A stretch of DNA of 46,424 bases from Bacteroidota bacterium (GCA_017882185.1 JADGQA010000003.1:1-46424); one strand, 5' to 3'; numbered from the stretch's first letter, positions 34,159-43,347 are shown. The notes: generated from the letters alone by a model not told the origin. A program made the numbers and translations.

Positions 34159-34806
34159 TTAGATTTCTCCGCGGACGGACTTGCCAATTACTTCTGCCTT
34201 TGAGTTTACGTGGAGCTTTCTGTAGACATGCTTGATGTGGAATCGGACAGTGTCGATGGAAATGCCAAGCTTGCCGGCAATCATTTTATAGCTGAGACCC
34301 TCGACAAGACCGTCAACAACCTGGCGCTCTTTGATGGTAAGGGCCTGTCCGACCTTCGTTACCTTCTCCGAGCTGAAATACTTGATGACTTTCTTTGCAA
34401 TCTCGGGCGACATCGGGGCTCCACCGGAGTACAGCAACATGACGGCATCTTTGATCTCCGACAAATTGGAACCCTTGAGAAGATAGCCGGCAGCTCCGGC
34501 TCGCAAGGAATCAAACACCAATTCCCAGTCCGCATACGAGGTGAAGACGATGAATTCCATCGTCGGGAATTTTTCTTTAAGATAACTAATGCCGCTAATA
34601 CCGGAAAGGCCGGGAAGCTTTATGTCGACTATGACGACGTCGGGCGTTGCCTCATCCCTCAGTTGCTCAAGGAACGATTCCACGGAGTCCGCAACGATTC
34701 CGCATTCGAACTCTGGCTGCTTTTTCAGGAATGATTTGACGGATGATCGAACCGAATTTTCATCCTCGATAACTCCGATATTGATTTTTTTGCTGGAGGC
34801 CTTCAT
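34159..34806 (-). CDS. NarL/LuxR-family response regulator
   Basis: 215 aa. The receiver domain has IGVIEDENSVR (acidic pair), the phospho-acceptor in VVIVDIKLPGLSG, and the Lys in GYLLKGSN. The LuxR-type DNA-binding domain is LTIKERQVVDGLVEGLSYKMIAGKLGISIDTVRFHIKHVYRKL. It is transcribed towards the pilin-like operon but separated by about 400 bp with only a doubtful small ORF, so it could control that operon. This is an inference from position. No sensor kinase adjacent. Confidence 0.9.
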   Translation of the reverse strand: MKASSKKINIGVIEDENSVRSSVKSFLKKQPEFECGIVADSVESFLEQLRDEATPDVVIVDIKLPGLSGISGISYLKEKFPTMEFIVFTSYADWELVFDSLRAGAAGYLLKGSNLSEIKDAVMLLYSGGAPMSPEIAKKVIKYFSSEKVTKVGQALTIKERQVVDGLVEGLSYKMIAGKLGISIDTVRFHIKHVYRKLHVNSKAEVIGKSVRGEI

Positions 34807-35005
34807 CTCTGTAAGATTGCTCCGATCCGGGAGCGACTAGTATTCTTGGAACAGCGTGGTCGAAAAACTTGCCTGTTAATTTCGTAATTATTGGGAACAA
34901 ATGCCAATCAAGATTCATCAATCTTGCCGGAAAACAGGGAAAATATGCCAAAATGGGGATGCAAGGCGATGTAATTCAGTCTTGGGTCAAAAATCGAAGG
35001 GAAGC

Positions 35006-35986
35006 TCAATGTTTGAGGTATTTTGACGAGATTGTTTGCATTGCGCGCTGCGAAGCATTGAACGCCCAAATGATGGATCCTCCCTTCGGCCCGGCGCTGA
35101 GATCGCCAAGGAGGAACATACCGGGCACACTTGTTTCGACTGTGTTTTTCAGGACAGGTGCGTCACCGTCAAACCCGATACCAATCGTCTTCAGAAAGTT
35201 TGAGGGTGTTGTTCCACCCAATGCATACACGATGTAGTCAAATTCTCGTGTCCCCATTTTGGCCTGCCGATATGTCACTTTCGGTCTGCCGTCCGAGTCG
35301 ATTATACCCGCAATGTCGGACTCGAGCTGCAAATCCACTTGCTTCCGTTCCGCCAGTGCAAGAAGACTTTTTCGATTGATATCATTCATTCTCGAAAATT
35401 CTTTTTTCCGGTAACTGAGAACAACGTTATTGCCTTCCTGCACGAGATACTGACAGTACTCCGATGCCGAATCGCCCCCTCCCACCACAAGAACATTCGA
35501 ATTCGCTACCGGTATGGATGTGAGATCGAAAAGAATCCGGGATTTCAAGGAAGTAGGAAGTTTGTACTCGGGCTTGTTCGGCTTTCCCAGGATCCCGATC
35601 GCGACGGTAATGACTTTTGCTTTGAACATCCCTTTGTCTGTGTAGACATCGAAGCGTTGTTCGTCAGGATACTTGTGGATCTTATGGACCGTCTCACTGT
35701 AACGGACATCGATGTCGTACGTTTTTATGGCATCATCAATGTACGAGAGCATTCCTTGTTTCGACGAATCGGTGATGCACATGACGCCCGTGCATTCTGC
35801 GACGAACCCTTTGTAGTTCGCCGTCACGAGTTTGTTGTCGGGATAATACTTCTTAATTGAGAACGAATGCTCGTGGGCACGTTCAATGATGGTAATCTTG
35901 TCAGCAGGGATTCCGGCAACGCGCGCTTCCACCGCCATGCTGATGCCAGCCGGACCCGCCCCGATAACTAAGATATCGTAGCTCAT
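35006..35986 (-). CDS. Thioredoxin-reductase-like FAD/NAD(P)-dependent oxidoreductase (YpdA-like)
   Basis: A 326-residue flavoprotein. The FAD motif is DILVIGAGPAGISMAVEA, the NAD(P)-binding motif is NVLVVGGGDSASEYCQYL, and the C-terminal FAD contact is PGMFLLGDLSAGPKGGSI. The redox-active CxxC of thioredoxin reductases is missing from its usual place; only isolated Cys occur (ECTGVMC, SEYC). This places it nearer the YpdA/ferredoxin-NADP reductase-like branch. The N-terminal extension region HSFSIKKYYPDNKLVTANYKG is typical of that group. It lies alone between the regulator and the glycosyltransferase. Electron acceptor unknown. Confidence 0.87.
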   Translation of the reverse strand: MSYDILVIGAGPAGISMAVEARVAGIPADKITIIERAHEHSFSIKKYYPDNKLVTANYKGFVAECTGVMCITDSSKQGMLSYIDDAIKTYDIDVRYSETVHKIHKYPDEQRFDVYTDKGMFKAKVITVAIGILGKPNKPEYKLPTSLKSRILFDLTSIPVANSNVLVVGGGDSASEYCQYLVQEGNNVVLSYRKKEFSRMNDINRKSLLALAERKQVDLQLESDIAGIIDSDGRPKVTYRQAKMGTREFDYIVYALGGTTPSNFLKTIGIGFDGDAPVLKNTVETSVPGMFLLGDLSAGPKGGSIIWAFNASQRAMQTISSKYLKH

Positions 35987-36076
35987 TTCATTCGATGAGT
36001 GATTTATGTAGCACGATCAGATTTCCGCAAAACGATTGTGCTTCGGACAAGATTGTTGGCGCAATAACATATTTCT

Positions 36077-37132
36077 TCAGGACTTGATATTCAACATGCG
36101 GTCTGTTTGCTCGAACACTTCGTCGACACTAATATCATTCATGCATCGGAAGTGCTTTTCAGGACAAGACGAACGACCAATATGGGAACAAGGTCTGCAG
36201 TAAAGTCCATCGCGTTCGATGACCACGCTATTTTTGTTCTGAGGAAAGAATCCAAACTGACGAACCGTCGACCCGAACACGGCCACGAGGTTCCGTTGCC
36301 GGGCCTCTGCAATGTGCATAAGTCCGGAATCATTCGTGACTACCACGTCGCAGAAGTCCATCGCAGCGGCGGTTTCGAGCAAGGATAATTGCCCGCAGAA
36401 ATTGCTCGTACGTCCATTGCCGGCGTTTCCATCGATGGCCATGGCTATGCTGTCGCAGTAGCCTGCGTCGGCGCTCCCTCCAAACAGCAGTACTTTTGCG
36501 TCCCGATCACGTGCGCATCGAATGCCCAGCTCAATGAATCGGTTTTTTGGCCAGCATTTTGTCGCGTGCCTGGCTGTCGGACAAAGTCCCACTACTTTCT
36601 CATAATGATTCAGCTTCAGACCCGCCATTCTGCCTGAAACGGCGAAAAGAACCTCGTCCGGAATGTGCAGTTCCAGACCTTTGCCGTCATCCTTGACGCC
36701 GAGAGGTTCGACAGCTTCGATGTATCGTTGCGAGACAGGTACATCGTTCTTGTACAAGTTATTCTTAGACTTCACCAAAGCGGCCCGTTCTTTTTCTCGC
36801 TTGTCCACCGTCACCACGCGGGCCGGCCCCAGAAAGGCACGCACATAGCGACTTCTAAGACTGCCATGAATATCGACCAGGAGATCGTATCCCTCAGCCT
36901 CTATCCTCTTCTTAAGTGCCCGCAGACCATTGAATCCATCCAAGGCGTCAAACTCGTATGTATAATTGATGTTCTGGTTCGAACGGACTAGCTCGGCGTA
37001 CTCCTTTCGTGTGACGTAGTCAATTTGGCTTTGGGGAAACTTTGCCCTCAGCGCTCGCAAGAGCGGAGAGGATAGGACAATATCTCCAATGGAGCTAAAA
37101 CGAAGAACTAAAATCTTCTGTGGTGTGTTCAT
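36077..37132 (-). CDS. Glycosyltransferase family 9 (LPS heptosyltransferase-like)
   Basis: 351 aa from the ATG at 37132. The track ORF extends a further 153 codons upstream through the promoter and was trimmed. The N-terminus ILVLRFSSIGDIVLSSPLLRALR is the GT9 hallmark, and VDIHGSLRSRYVRAF follows. The donor-binding half has VGLCPTARHATKCWP and VVTNDSGLMHIAEARQRNLVAVFGST. GT9 enzymes add heptose to the LPS inner core, and this fits the lpxB found at the other end. A Cys-rich tail (YCRPCSHIGRSSCPEKHFRCM) is as in many GT9 proteins. Donor sugar not certain. Confidence 0.9.
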   Translation of the reverse strand: MNTPQKILVLRFSSIGDIVLSSPLLRALRAKFPQSQIDYVTRKEYAELVRSNQNINYTYEFDALDGFNGLRALKKRIEAEGYDLLVDIHGSLRSRYVRAFLGPARVVTVDKREKERAALVKSKNNLYKNDVPVSQRYIEAVEPLGVKDDGKGLELHIPDEVLFAVSGRMAGLKLNHYEKVVGLCPTARHATKCWPKNRFIELGIRCARDRDAKVLLFGGSADAGYCDSIAMAIDGNAGNGRTSNFCGQLSLLETAAAMDFCDVVVTNDSGLMHIAEARQRNLVAVFGSTVRQFGFFPQNKNSVVIERDGLYCRPCSHIGRSSCPEKHFRCMNDISVDEVFEQTDRMLNIKS

Positions 37133-37139
37133 AACTATT

Positions 37140-37170
37140 GTAAGATATGGGGAATTTTCAGGAGGCGCAA
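37140..37170 (-). promoter_or_regulatory. Putative promoter of the GT9 gene, near-leaderless
   Basis: The minus strand reads TTG, 20 bp, TATCTTAC. The second box ends only eight bases before the ATG, so a transcript starting at the usual distance would be almost leaderless. No Shine-Dalgarno site is seen, in keeping with this. Confidence 0.5.
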
Positions 37171-37246
37171 TTTCTCGTTGCCGAGAACGACGGGAATTGC
37201 GGGAAAACGAACCCTTCATTTTCTTAATAGGAGGATAAATCCAACG

Positions 37247-38755
37247 ATGAATCGACCGAAAACAATCGCTGAGCTCAGACAGAGCGGATACAAGGTACTT
37301 ACCGTCAAGGATGAAATAAGGAAGAACCTTGTCGAGAAGCTCCGGAGAAAGGACCATCTCTTTCCCGGTATCATTGGGTATGACAAGACTGTAATCCCGG
37401 CAATTGTGAATTCGCTCCTCGCGAAACACGATATTCTCCTCCTCGGACTCAGGGGTCAGGCAAAATCCCGCCTGGTCAGAATGCTTCCTTCCCTTCTGGA
37501 CGAATACGTGCCAATCATTAAAGGAAGCGAGCTGAATGAAAATCCATTCAAACCGGTCACCAAGCGCAGTATCGAAGTGATTCAGGAACACGGAGACGCC
37601 GTTGAAATTGAATGGCTACACCGCGACCAACGCTTTTCAGAGAAACTGGCAACTCCTGACGTCACCATCGCGGACCTGATTGGCGACATCGACCCGATCA
37701 AGGCGGCAACGCAGAGACTCCATTACGCACACGAAGGTGCCATTCATTTCGGAATCATTCCACGGACCAATCGCGGCATTTTCGCCATTAACGAATTGCC
37801 CGATCTTCAGCCACGCATCCAGGTGGGGTTGTTCAATATCATGGAAGAGAAAGACATCCAGATTCGTGGATTCAACATTCGCATTCCACTTGACCTCCTC
37901 ATCGTGTTCACAGCGAATCCCGAGGACTACACGAACCGCGGCAATCTCATCACGCCGTTGAAGGATCGAATTGACTCTCAGATCCACACGCACTACCCGA
38001 GAACGCTCGAGGAAGCGGTGTCGATCACGGAACAAGAAGCGTGGATCAATCGTGAGGAACGCAAGGTTGTCATTCCACAATATTTCAAGGAAATAGTCGA
38101 ACAGATTGCGTTCGAAGCGAGAAAAAGCGAGTACGTAGATCAGAAATCCGGCGTAAGCGCACGGTTGACGATTTCCGCCATGGAGAATCTTGTCAGCAAT
38201 GCTGAACGCCGGGCAATCATGCTGAACGATCCGTGCGTGGTTCCCCGAATCTGCGACCTTCAGTACACGCTTCCCTCCATGACCGGTAAAGTGGAACTTG
38301 TCTTCGAAGGCGAACAGGAAGGGGCACTCAAAGTCGGAAAGGCTCTTCTGGGAAAGGCTGTGCGGTCAGTGTTCCAGCATTACTTCCCCGATCCTCTGCA
38401 GCGCCGGCCTAAGCATCAGGGAGAGGGGAAACAGAAGGACGACTCGGAGTATGGGAAGATCGTGAACTGGTTTGAAGCCGGAAACAAAGTGGAAATTTCA
38501 GACGATGTGCCCTTCGAAGCCTACCGCCGGGAACTGGAACGTGTGCCAAGCCTCATGGAGATCACCAAGAAACATCTGAAGATTGCTACGGACAACGTGC
38601 GCGAGCTTGCATCAGCAATGGAGTTCGTGCTCGATGCGCTCCACCAGTGCTCGAAGATCGCAAAGGACGAGGTCGATCACATCACCGCTTATAAAGACAT
38701 GGTGGGAAGTATTTTCACAGGCAAAGGTATCAATATCGAGGAAGAGGAAATCTGA
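37247..38755 (+). CDS. MoxR/ChlI-type AAA+ ATPase
   Basis: 502 aa from the ATG at 37247, which has AGGAGG ten bases upstream; the track start at 37178 lies in the promoter region. The Walker A is LLGLRGQAKS (65-74) instead of the usual GPPGxGKT. The Walker B-like segment is GIFAINELPDLQPR with Asn-Glu in place of Asp-Glu. Sensor 1 is FTANPEDYTNRG, and LITPLKDRIDSQI carries the arginine region. Such ATPases work with a VWA-domain partner as metal-insertion or assembly chaperones. The partner gene follows with overlapping TGATG. The client protein cannot be told. Confidence 0.87.
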   Translation: MNRPKTIAELRQSGYKVLTVKDEIRKNLVEKLRRKDHLFPGIIGYDKTVIPAIVNSLLAKHDILLLGLRGQAKSRLVRMLPSLLDEYVPIIKGSELNENPFKPVTKRSIEVIQEHGDAVEIEWLHRDQRFSEKLATPDVTIADLIGDIDPIKAATQRLHYAHEGAIHFGIIPRTNRGIFAINELPDLQPRIQVGLFNIMEEKDIQIRGFNIRIPLDLLIVFTANPEDYTNRGNLITPLKDRIDSQIHTHYPRTLEEAVSITEQEAWINREERKVVIPQYFKEIVEQIAFEARKSEYVDQKSGVSARLTISAMENLVSNAERRAIMLNDPCVVPRICDLQYTLPSMTGKVELVFEGEQEGALKVGKALLGKAVRSVFQHYFPDPLQRRPKHQGEGKQKDDSEYGKIVNWFEAGNKVEISDDVPFEAYRRELERVPSLMEITKKHLKIATDNVRELASAMEFVLDALHQCSKIAKDEVDHITAYKDMVGSIFTGKGINIEEEEI

Positions 38756-39858
38756 TGCGCGTTCGATATACCAAATGGACACCCGAGTCGCAGACGGACG
38801 AGCAACGAATGCAATCGTTGATGTCCCTGTTCAGCTACCTCATGGTAAAGACAAGCGGGGATGTCGAAGAAGCACTGGAGTGGCTCAGACAACTCGCCCA
38901 ACAGCACGGCATTTTCGATGAAGATCTCACCATGGAAGAATTGATCGGGAAACTGAAAGAGATGGGCATCATCGAAGAAGTGGAAGGTGTCAATACCCTG
39001 ACGACGAGAGGTGTTCAGAAAATCAGGCAGGATGCCCTGAGACACGTTTTTTCATCGCTGAAGAAGGCTCCGGGGGGAAGTCACGAAATACCGGACAGCG
39101 GAACGGGAGTCGACAGATTGAGCGAGACCAAGAAATTTTCTTTTGGCGATATGCCCACCAATATCGACCTCACGGCGACGCTGACTAACGCATTCATCCG
39201 TGATGGTCTCGACAATTTTACGCTGAAGGAAGAAGATCTCGAAGTCTATGAGACCGAGCACCTGACGAGCTGTGCAACAGTTCTCTTGCTCGATATCAGC
39301 CACAGCATGATTCTGTATGGTGAAGATCGGATCACACCCGCAAAACAAGTCGCACTTGCTCTCGCGGAGATGATTCGAATCAAATTCCCTAAAGACTATA
39401 TGGCTCTTGTGGTGTTTGGGGATGAGGCCAAGATCCTCAGCATCAACGAGATTCCTTTCCTCCAGGTCGGACCCTTTCATACCAACACGAGAGCGGGACT
39501 TCAGCTCGGGAGAAGTTTGCTGCGAAGGTGCGGCAATGTCAACAAGCAGATTTTCATGGTGACGGACGGGAAACCTTCTGCAATTTTCGACGATGCCGGG
39601 CGCTTGTACAAGAATTCCTTTGGCCTCGATCCCCGTATCGTGAACAAGACGCTCGATGAAGCTGTACAGTGCAGACGCGAGAAGATAACGGTTTCAACAT
39701 TCATGGTCGCGCAAGACCCCTACCTTGTGAATTTTGTGGAGGAGTTCACAAAGGCAAATCAAGGACGGGCATATTTTTCCGATCTCAACAATTTGGGGGA
39801 ATACATTTTCGTGGACTACCTTCGGAATCGTCGAAAAAGGATTAACGCGGGACGATAG
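38755..39858 (+). CDS. VWA-domain protein, partner of the MoxR-type ATPase
   Basis: 367 aa, cytosolic. The N-terminal 150 residues are helical ([20 protein letters not shown]). The C-terminal von Willebrand A domain has a full MIDAS: DISHS at 180-184 (DxSxS), a conserved Thr near [12 protein letters not shown], and [11 protein letters not shown]. It resembles the C-terminal part of magnesium chelatase subunit D and the VWA partners of MoxR proteins. Its ATG overlaps the ATPase stop, which indicates a fixed complex. No terminator was recognised directly after it. Confidence 0.87.
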   Translation: MRVRYTKWTPESQTDEQRMQSLMSLFSYLMVKTSGDVEEALEWLRQLAQQHGIFDEDLTMEELIGKLKEMGIIEEVEGVNTLTTRGVQKIRQDALRHVFSSLKKAPGGSHEIPDSGTGVDRLSETKKFSFGDMPTNIDLTATLTNAFIRDGLDNFTLKEEDLEVYETEHLTSCATVLLLDISHSMILYGEDRITPAKQVALALAEMIRIKFPKDYMALVVFGDEAKILSINEIPFLQVGPFHTNTRAGLQLGRSLLRRCGNVNKQIFMVTDGKPSAIFDDAGRLYKNSFGLDPRIVNKTLDEAVQCRREKITVSTFMVAQDPYLVNFVEEFTKANQGRAYFSDLNNLGEYIFVDYLRNRRKRINAGR

Positions 39859-40249
39859 TGGATCCGGACCTCATACCAAGTACAAGCCTCCACCGGAATT
39901 CTCATTTGATTCAATAAGTACCTACTTCCTCTACAAGAAACCGTTGCCCCCTCTTGCCTTGCCTACTCCGCTCTCCGGTGCCAGCCAACTGAGTTTCCCA
40001 CGGATAGGAAACTCGAATGGAACTATGTAGAATTTGCGAACCACAACAGCGCGTTGGCTGATTTAGCACTCTAAGTGATTGCAGAATAACCAAAACCCGT
40101 ACACTGGCTTGGTTTTGAATGGTATGAAATGTGATGGGCTGAAAGTCGGGGCAATCACAATAGATGGTGAAACAACGGAGCACGCCAAGTCGGAGGCAGT
40201 TCCTATTGAATCATCAATTCCAGAACCGGGGGTAGAAGAGGAGGCTTAT
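39859..40249. other. Intergenic, no gene seen
   Basis: About 390 bp. A TTG-start extension of the next ORF reaches back to 40079 but has no ribosome site and an uninformative sequence. Nothing else supported. Confidence 0.5.
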
Positions 40250-40495
40250 ATGATTTGGGTAGTAGGAATCCTTGGGTATGTGGTCGCAGTCGTTTCGATT
40301 GTGCGGTTCTTTCAATTCGTTACGGATACAGATCGTTCAATCATGAAATTCACGGTTGCCGTGGATGGGATGAGCGAATTGCGAGCCGGAGTTCGGGAAA
40401 TTGTGTCTTCTTCAACGAAAGTGGCAAAACGACAAGGAACATTGAAGACGAAAAAGCCCACAAAGGATTTCTCGAGGCGAGTGTTGCGTGCGTGA
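40250..40495 (+). CDS. Small single-pass membrane protein, unknown
   Basis: 81 aa from an ATG with an AGGAGG site six bases upstream, the strongest ribosome site in the area. One membrane helix (MIWVVGILGYVVAVVSIVRFF) is followed by a basic, Lys/Arg/Ser-rich cytosolic tail (KRQGTLKTKKPTKDF). A terminator follows 55 bp after the stop. No family recognised. Confidence 0.55.
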   Translation: MIWVVGILGYVVAVVSIVRFFQFVTDTDRSIMKFTVAVDGMSELRAGVREIVSSSTKVAKRQGTLKTKKPTKDFSRRVLRA

Positions 40496-40550
40496 AGAAT
40501 TACTGATCTGCCGTGATGAGGGAACGATGTTGGGATTGGCCTGAGTTGCC

Positions 40551-40587
40551 GAGAGCTGTCGGGAAGTCTGGGCAGCTCTCTTAATTT
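40551..40587 (+). terminator. Probable rho-independent terminator
   Basis: GAGAGCTG pairs with CAGCTCTC across a 14-base loop, followed by TTAATTT. It ends the small membrane protein unit. Confidence 0.6.
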
Positions 40588-40792
40588 CTGGCGCCTATTG
40601 CCGAACGACCAACTGAAAAGATACTATTCTCTTCACCCCTGCTACGTCCGGTCAGTCTTCAGATTTCACCTTCTTTGTATAAGCTCGACCCAATTCAGTT
40701 ATCCTGATATCATACCGGCCACTCGATTTGAGCGCTTCCTTCTACCGCTTATTCTGACACGATAACAGCGATCAATGGAACTGCTCGTCAAT

Positions 40793-41047
40793 TCACAAGG
40801 GAATGTCCGTCCGCTTCGTGTTGCACGAATAGCAGAAGAACGCCATCTCCTGATTCATAGCACCACAAATTGGACATCGCCACGTGAGATCCGGTCGACT
40901 GCGAACAAGAATCACAGCAACGAGTGCGAAGATTCCAAAGAAGAGTCCCAAGAAGAACCATGTCTCGACTCTGCGCTTTTTTCGGTAGGCAATGAACGCC
41001 GACAACACAGCGCAGACCAACCAGAAGATGATTACAAAAGTTTCCAT
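40793..41047 (-). CDS. Small membrane protein with C-terminal zinc ribbon
   Basis: 84 aa. Two hydrophobic segments (FVIIFWLVCAVLSAFIAY and TWFFLGLFFGIFALVAVILV) are separated by a basic loop (RKKRRVE). A CPICGAMN...CYSCN zinc ribbon follows near the C-terminus. There is no clear ribosome site. The layout is common among small unannotated bacterial proteins; role unknown. It is the only supported gene between 40.5 and 41.6 kb and is opposite in strand to both neighbours. Confidence 0.6.
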   Translation of the reverse strand: METFVIIFWLVCAVLSAFIAYRKKRRVETWFFLGLFFGIFALVAVILVRSRPDLTWRCPICGAMNQEMAFFCYSCNTKRTDIPL

Positions 41048-41553
41048 TATGGTTTTATTGGCTATCGGACGAGGTTCAGTTCAAAATACACTATACCTGA
41101 CTGGAATGCGACTCTGCAATACAATCAAGGCTTGCACACTTCGTTTTGAATGAACTGTTCACTGCAATGTGACTTCTGGATCTGCGTCAGTGGAAGCTCG
41201 ATGATCCTGCAAGTGGGGAACCATACCTTAGATCATAAAACATTTCCTGGATTCTTACCAGGCGCGGTCACAAAGATCCAGAAAAGTACACACTCAAAAT
41301 AACAAACAAAGCTCCAAGAATCCACCTTCGACGACTACCGATGCATCACAACCGACGATCTGTGCTCGTCTCCAATCTGCTGGATTTCAATACGTATCAC
41401 CCATCTTACCAGACCATTCATTGCGTACAACCGCAATCAGATTGAATTGCTGAACACTGAGACTTTGATAGCGATCGCTCCGGATTCACGAAAGGAGTTC
41501 TCTTCAACTCATTCCCCATCAATTTGAATTTCTCCGCAAAAATGCTCATTTTG
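41048..41553. other. Intergenic, no gene seen
   Basis: About 500 bp with only short meaningless frames. I looked for a lysine riboswitch because of the lys/dap operon that follows and recognised none of its motifs. Confidence 0.45.
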
Positions 41554-41580
41554 TTGACAGAATTGGGCTGCGAATACAAT
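41554..41580 (+). promoter_or_regulatory. Putative promoter of the hisA-like/lysine operon
   Basis: TTGACA and TACAAT are separated by 15 bp, about 25 bp before the GTG start. This looks more like a sigma70 promoter than the TTG-N20 form; the upstream TTG at 41551 stands 21 bp from TACAAT. Confidence 0.45.
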
Positions 41581-41603
41581 ATTTTTCCTAATTGTGGCAT
41601 TTT

Positions 41604-42368
41604 GTGTTACTGATCTTCCCATCCATAGAAATTAGTCACGAGTGCTGCGTCCAGGTGGTTCATGGACCCAAGGGAAGCGAGCAATCCTATTCCATCGATC
41701 CTGTTCAGATGGCAATTCTCTGGCGAGGCGAAAATGCGAAGACGCTCCATATTGTCGACTTGGATGGAGTCGCAGAAGGCAAGGTCAAGCACAAGGATCT
41801 GATTCGCCGAATGGTGCAGGCTGTGGATATTCCTATTCAAGTCGGAGGTGGATTGCGGTCCTATGAAGAAGTCGAACAGATCTTTGAGCTGGGGGTTTAT
41901 CGAGTCATCATTGGAACAGCATCCGTTGAACAACCTGAGCTGGTCGAACGGCTTGTCAAACAGTTTGGTTCTCGCAAGATTGCGATCGGCATCGATTGTC
42001 GCAATGACAAATTGCTTATTTCGGACCACAAGACAGTAGCTCCGATTACGCCACTGCAGCACGCGCTCCAAATGCAGAAACTCGGCGTAAGCAGGATTCT
42101 TCTTTCCGTGCGCGAAGAGGATAGCAACGAGCACAAGCTGGCATTTGATAGCTTGAAGGAGCTGGCCCAAAAAACGGACATCAGGATCACAGCGTGGGGA
42201 GGCGTCAAAGACTATCAAGATCTTATTAAACTTCAGGAACTCGAAAAATACGGCGTCGATTCCGTCATCATTGCCAAGCCACTCTATCAAAACACGTTCC
42301 CCTGCCAGGGGCTCTGGCGAATCAATGAACAACAGTTGGTGGATCTTGGACCCACGCGAAGAGCATAA
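41604..42368 (+). CDS. HisA/HisF-family protein with altered active site
   Basis: 254 aa from a GTG at 41604 that aligns with the HisA N-terminus; the track start is a TTG four codons earlier. The (beta/alpha)8 fold and first phosphate site are clear: TLHIVDLDGVAEGK, PIQVGGGLRSYEEVE and YRVIIGTASVE. The catalytic Asp of strand 1 (PAIDL in HisA) is Glu here (FPSIEIS). The strand-5 Asp remains (IGIDCRNDK). The usual TDI..DGT of the second half is replaced by LLSVREEDSNEHK. It is therefore probably not a working ProFAR isomerase, and no other his gene is near. A PfkB-type kinase follows after 3 bp, suggesting a joint role. Confidence 0.75.
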   Translation: MLLIFPSIEISHECCVQVVHGPKGSEQSYSIDPVQMAILWRGENAKTLHIVDLDGVAEGKVKHKDLIRRMVQAVDIPIQVGGGLRSYEEVEQIFELGVYRVIIGTASVEQPELVERLVKQFGSRKIAIGIDCRNDKLLISDHKTVAPITPLQHALQMQKLGVSRILLSVREEDSNEHKLAFDSLKELAQKTDIRITAWGGVKDYQDLIKLQELEKYGVDSVIIAKPLYQNTFPCQGLWRINEQQLVDLGPTRRA

Positions 42369-42371
42369 GTC

Positions 42372-43316
42372 ATGACCATTACTGTCATAGGACATCTTTG
42401 CGTGGACGAAATCCATTTCCCCCCGAATGCGGGACACGAACATGCCGTGCAGGAGGGGTTTGGCGGTATCTTGTTCTCCGTTGCGACCCTTGCCAGCCTC
42501 GCGGGACCGAACGATGTCATTCATCCTGTTTTTGGCGTGGGAGAAAAGGAATATGATGGCTTCAAGAAGATGCTTGAAGCGTTCCCCAATATCGATACTA
42601 CAGGAATTTTTAGGTCCAAGGGGAAGACCAATCGCGTGCTCTTTTTCTACGGAGAGGAAAAAGGCATACGAACAGAATGCACAAACCATATCTCAGAGCC
42701 TATCCCATTTGGCAAAATCAAACCATATCTCGATGCAGATGGAATCCTCATCAACATGATTTCCGGTTTTGATATCACGCTCGAGACCTTGGATGCAATT
42801 CGGATGGCCATTCGGGATGCGCGAACACCAATCCATTTCGATTTCCATTCTCTGACGCTCGGCATCGATCAGGATTCCAAGCGATTCCGACGCCCGCTGA
42901 CAGAATGGAGACGATGGTGTTTTATGCTGAATTCCATCCAGATGAGTCAGGAAGAGTCGTTAGGACTTACTGCGGAACACTATGATGAGCCAACCCTTGT
43001 CAATCAATTGATGCCGCTCATGGTCAATGCCCTTGTAATCACGAGGGGCGAAAAGGGAACGACGGCGATTCTGCAGGAGAACAAGAAACTCACCCGCTAC
43101 GACATAGCCGGGACCTCATTCGGCCCCACCATTGACACGATCGGTTGTGGCGATGTCTTCGGGGCTGCGTTTCTTTATCACTCGCTCATCAACAAAGGCT
43201 ACGTTGGGGCCGGCGAATTCGCAAACCAAGCGGCTGGAATAAAGTCCACGTTCACCGGCACAGACGGCTTACGCGGACTTGCAGAGAAACTGAAATCGGT
43301 TTCGGTCACAGGTTAA
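42372..43316 (+). CDS. PfkB/ribokinase-family sugar kinase
   Basis: 314 aa. The N-terminus ITVIGHLCVDEIHF and GFGGILFSVATLASLAG fit the first PfkB signature, with Ser in the place of the usual Asn of GGxxxN. The C-terminal active-site motif is DTIGCGDVFGAAFLYHSL (DTxGAGD is usual, with the catalytic Asp kept). ALVITRGEKGTTAI precedes it. It phosphorylates a sugar or nucleoside-like substrate that I cannot identify. It follows the hisA-like gene by 3 bp and precedes lysC by 31 bp, so all are probably co-transcribed. Confidence 0.88.
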   Translation: MTITVIGHLCVDEIHFPPNAGHEHAVQEGFGGILFSVATLASLAGPNDVIHPVFGVGEKEYDGFKKMLEAFPNIDTTGIFRSKGKTNRVLFFYGEEKGIRTECTNHISEPIPFGKIKPYLDADGILINMISGFDITLETLDAIRMAIRDARTPIHFDFHSLTLGIDQDSKRFRRPLTEWRRWCFMLNSIQMSQEESLGLTAEHYDEPTLVNQLMPLMVNALVITRGEKGTTAILQENKKLTRYDIAGTSFGPTIDTIGCGDVFGAAFLYHSLINKGYVGAGEFANQAAGIKSTFTGTDGLRGLAEKLKSVSVTG

Positions 43317-43347
43317 TCCTCCACACAGTTGAATCGAACTAAAAGAT

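Noticed and set aside
41048-41603. Lysine riboswitch before the lysine operon
   Set aside because: No conserved core motifs seen; the putative promoter leaves only a short leader.
41607-42689. 360-aa minus-strand ORF
   Set aside because: Shadow of the hisA-like and PfkB-type genes on the other strand.
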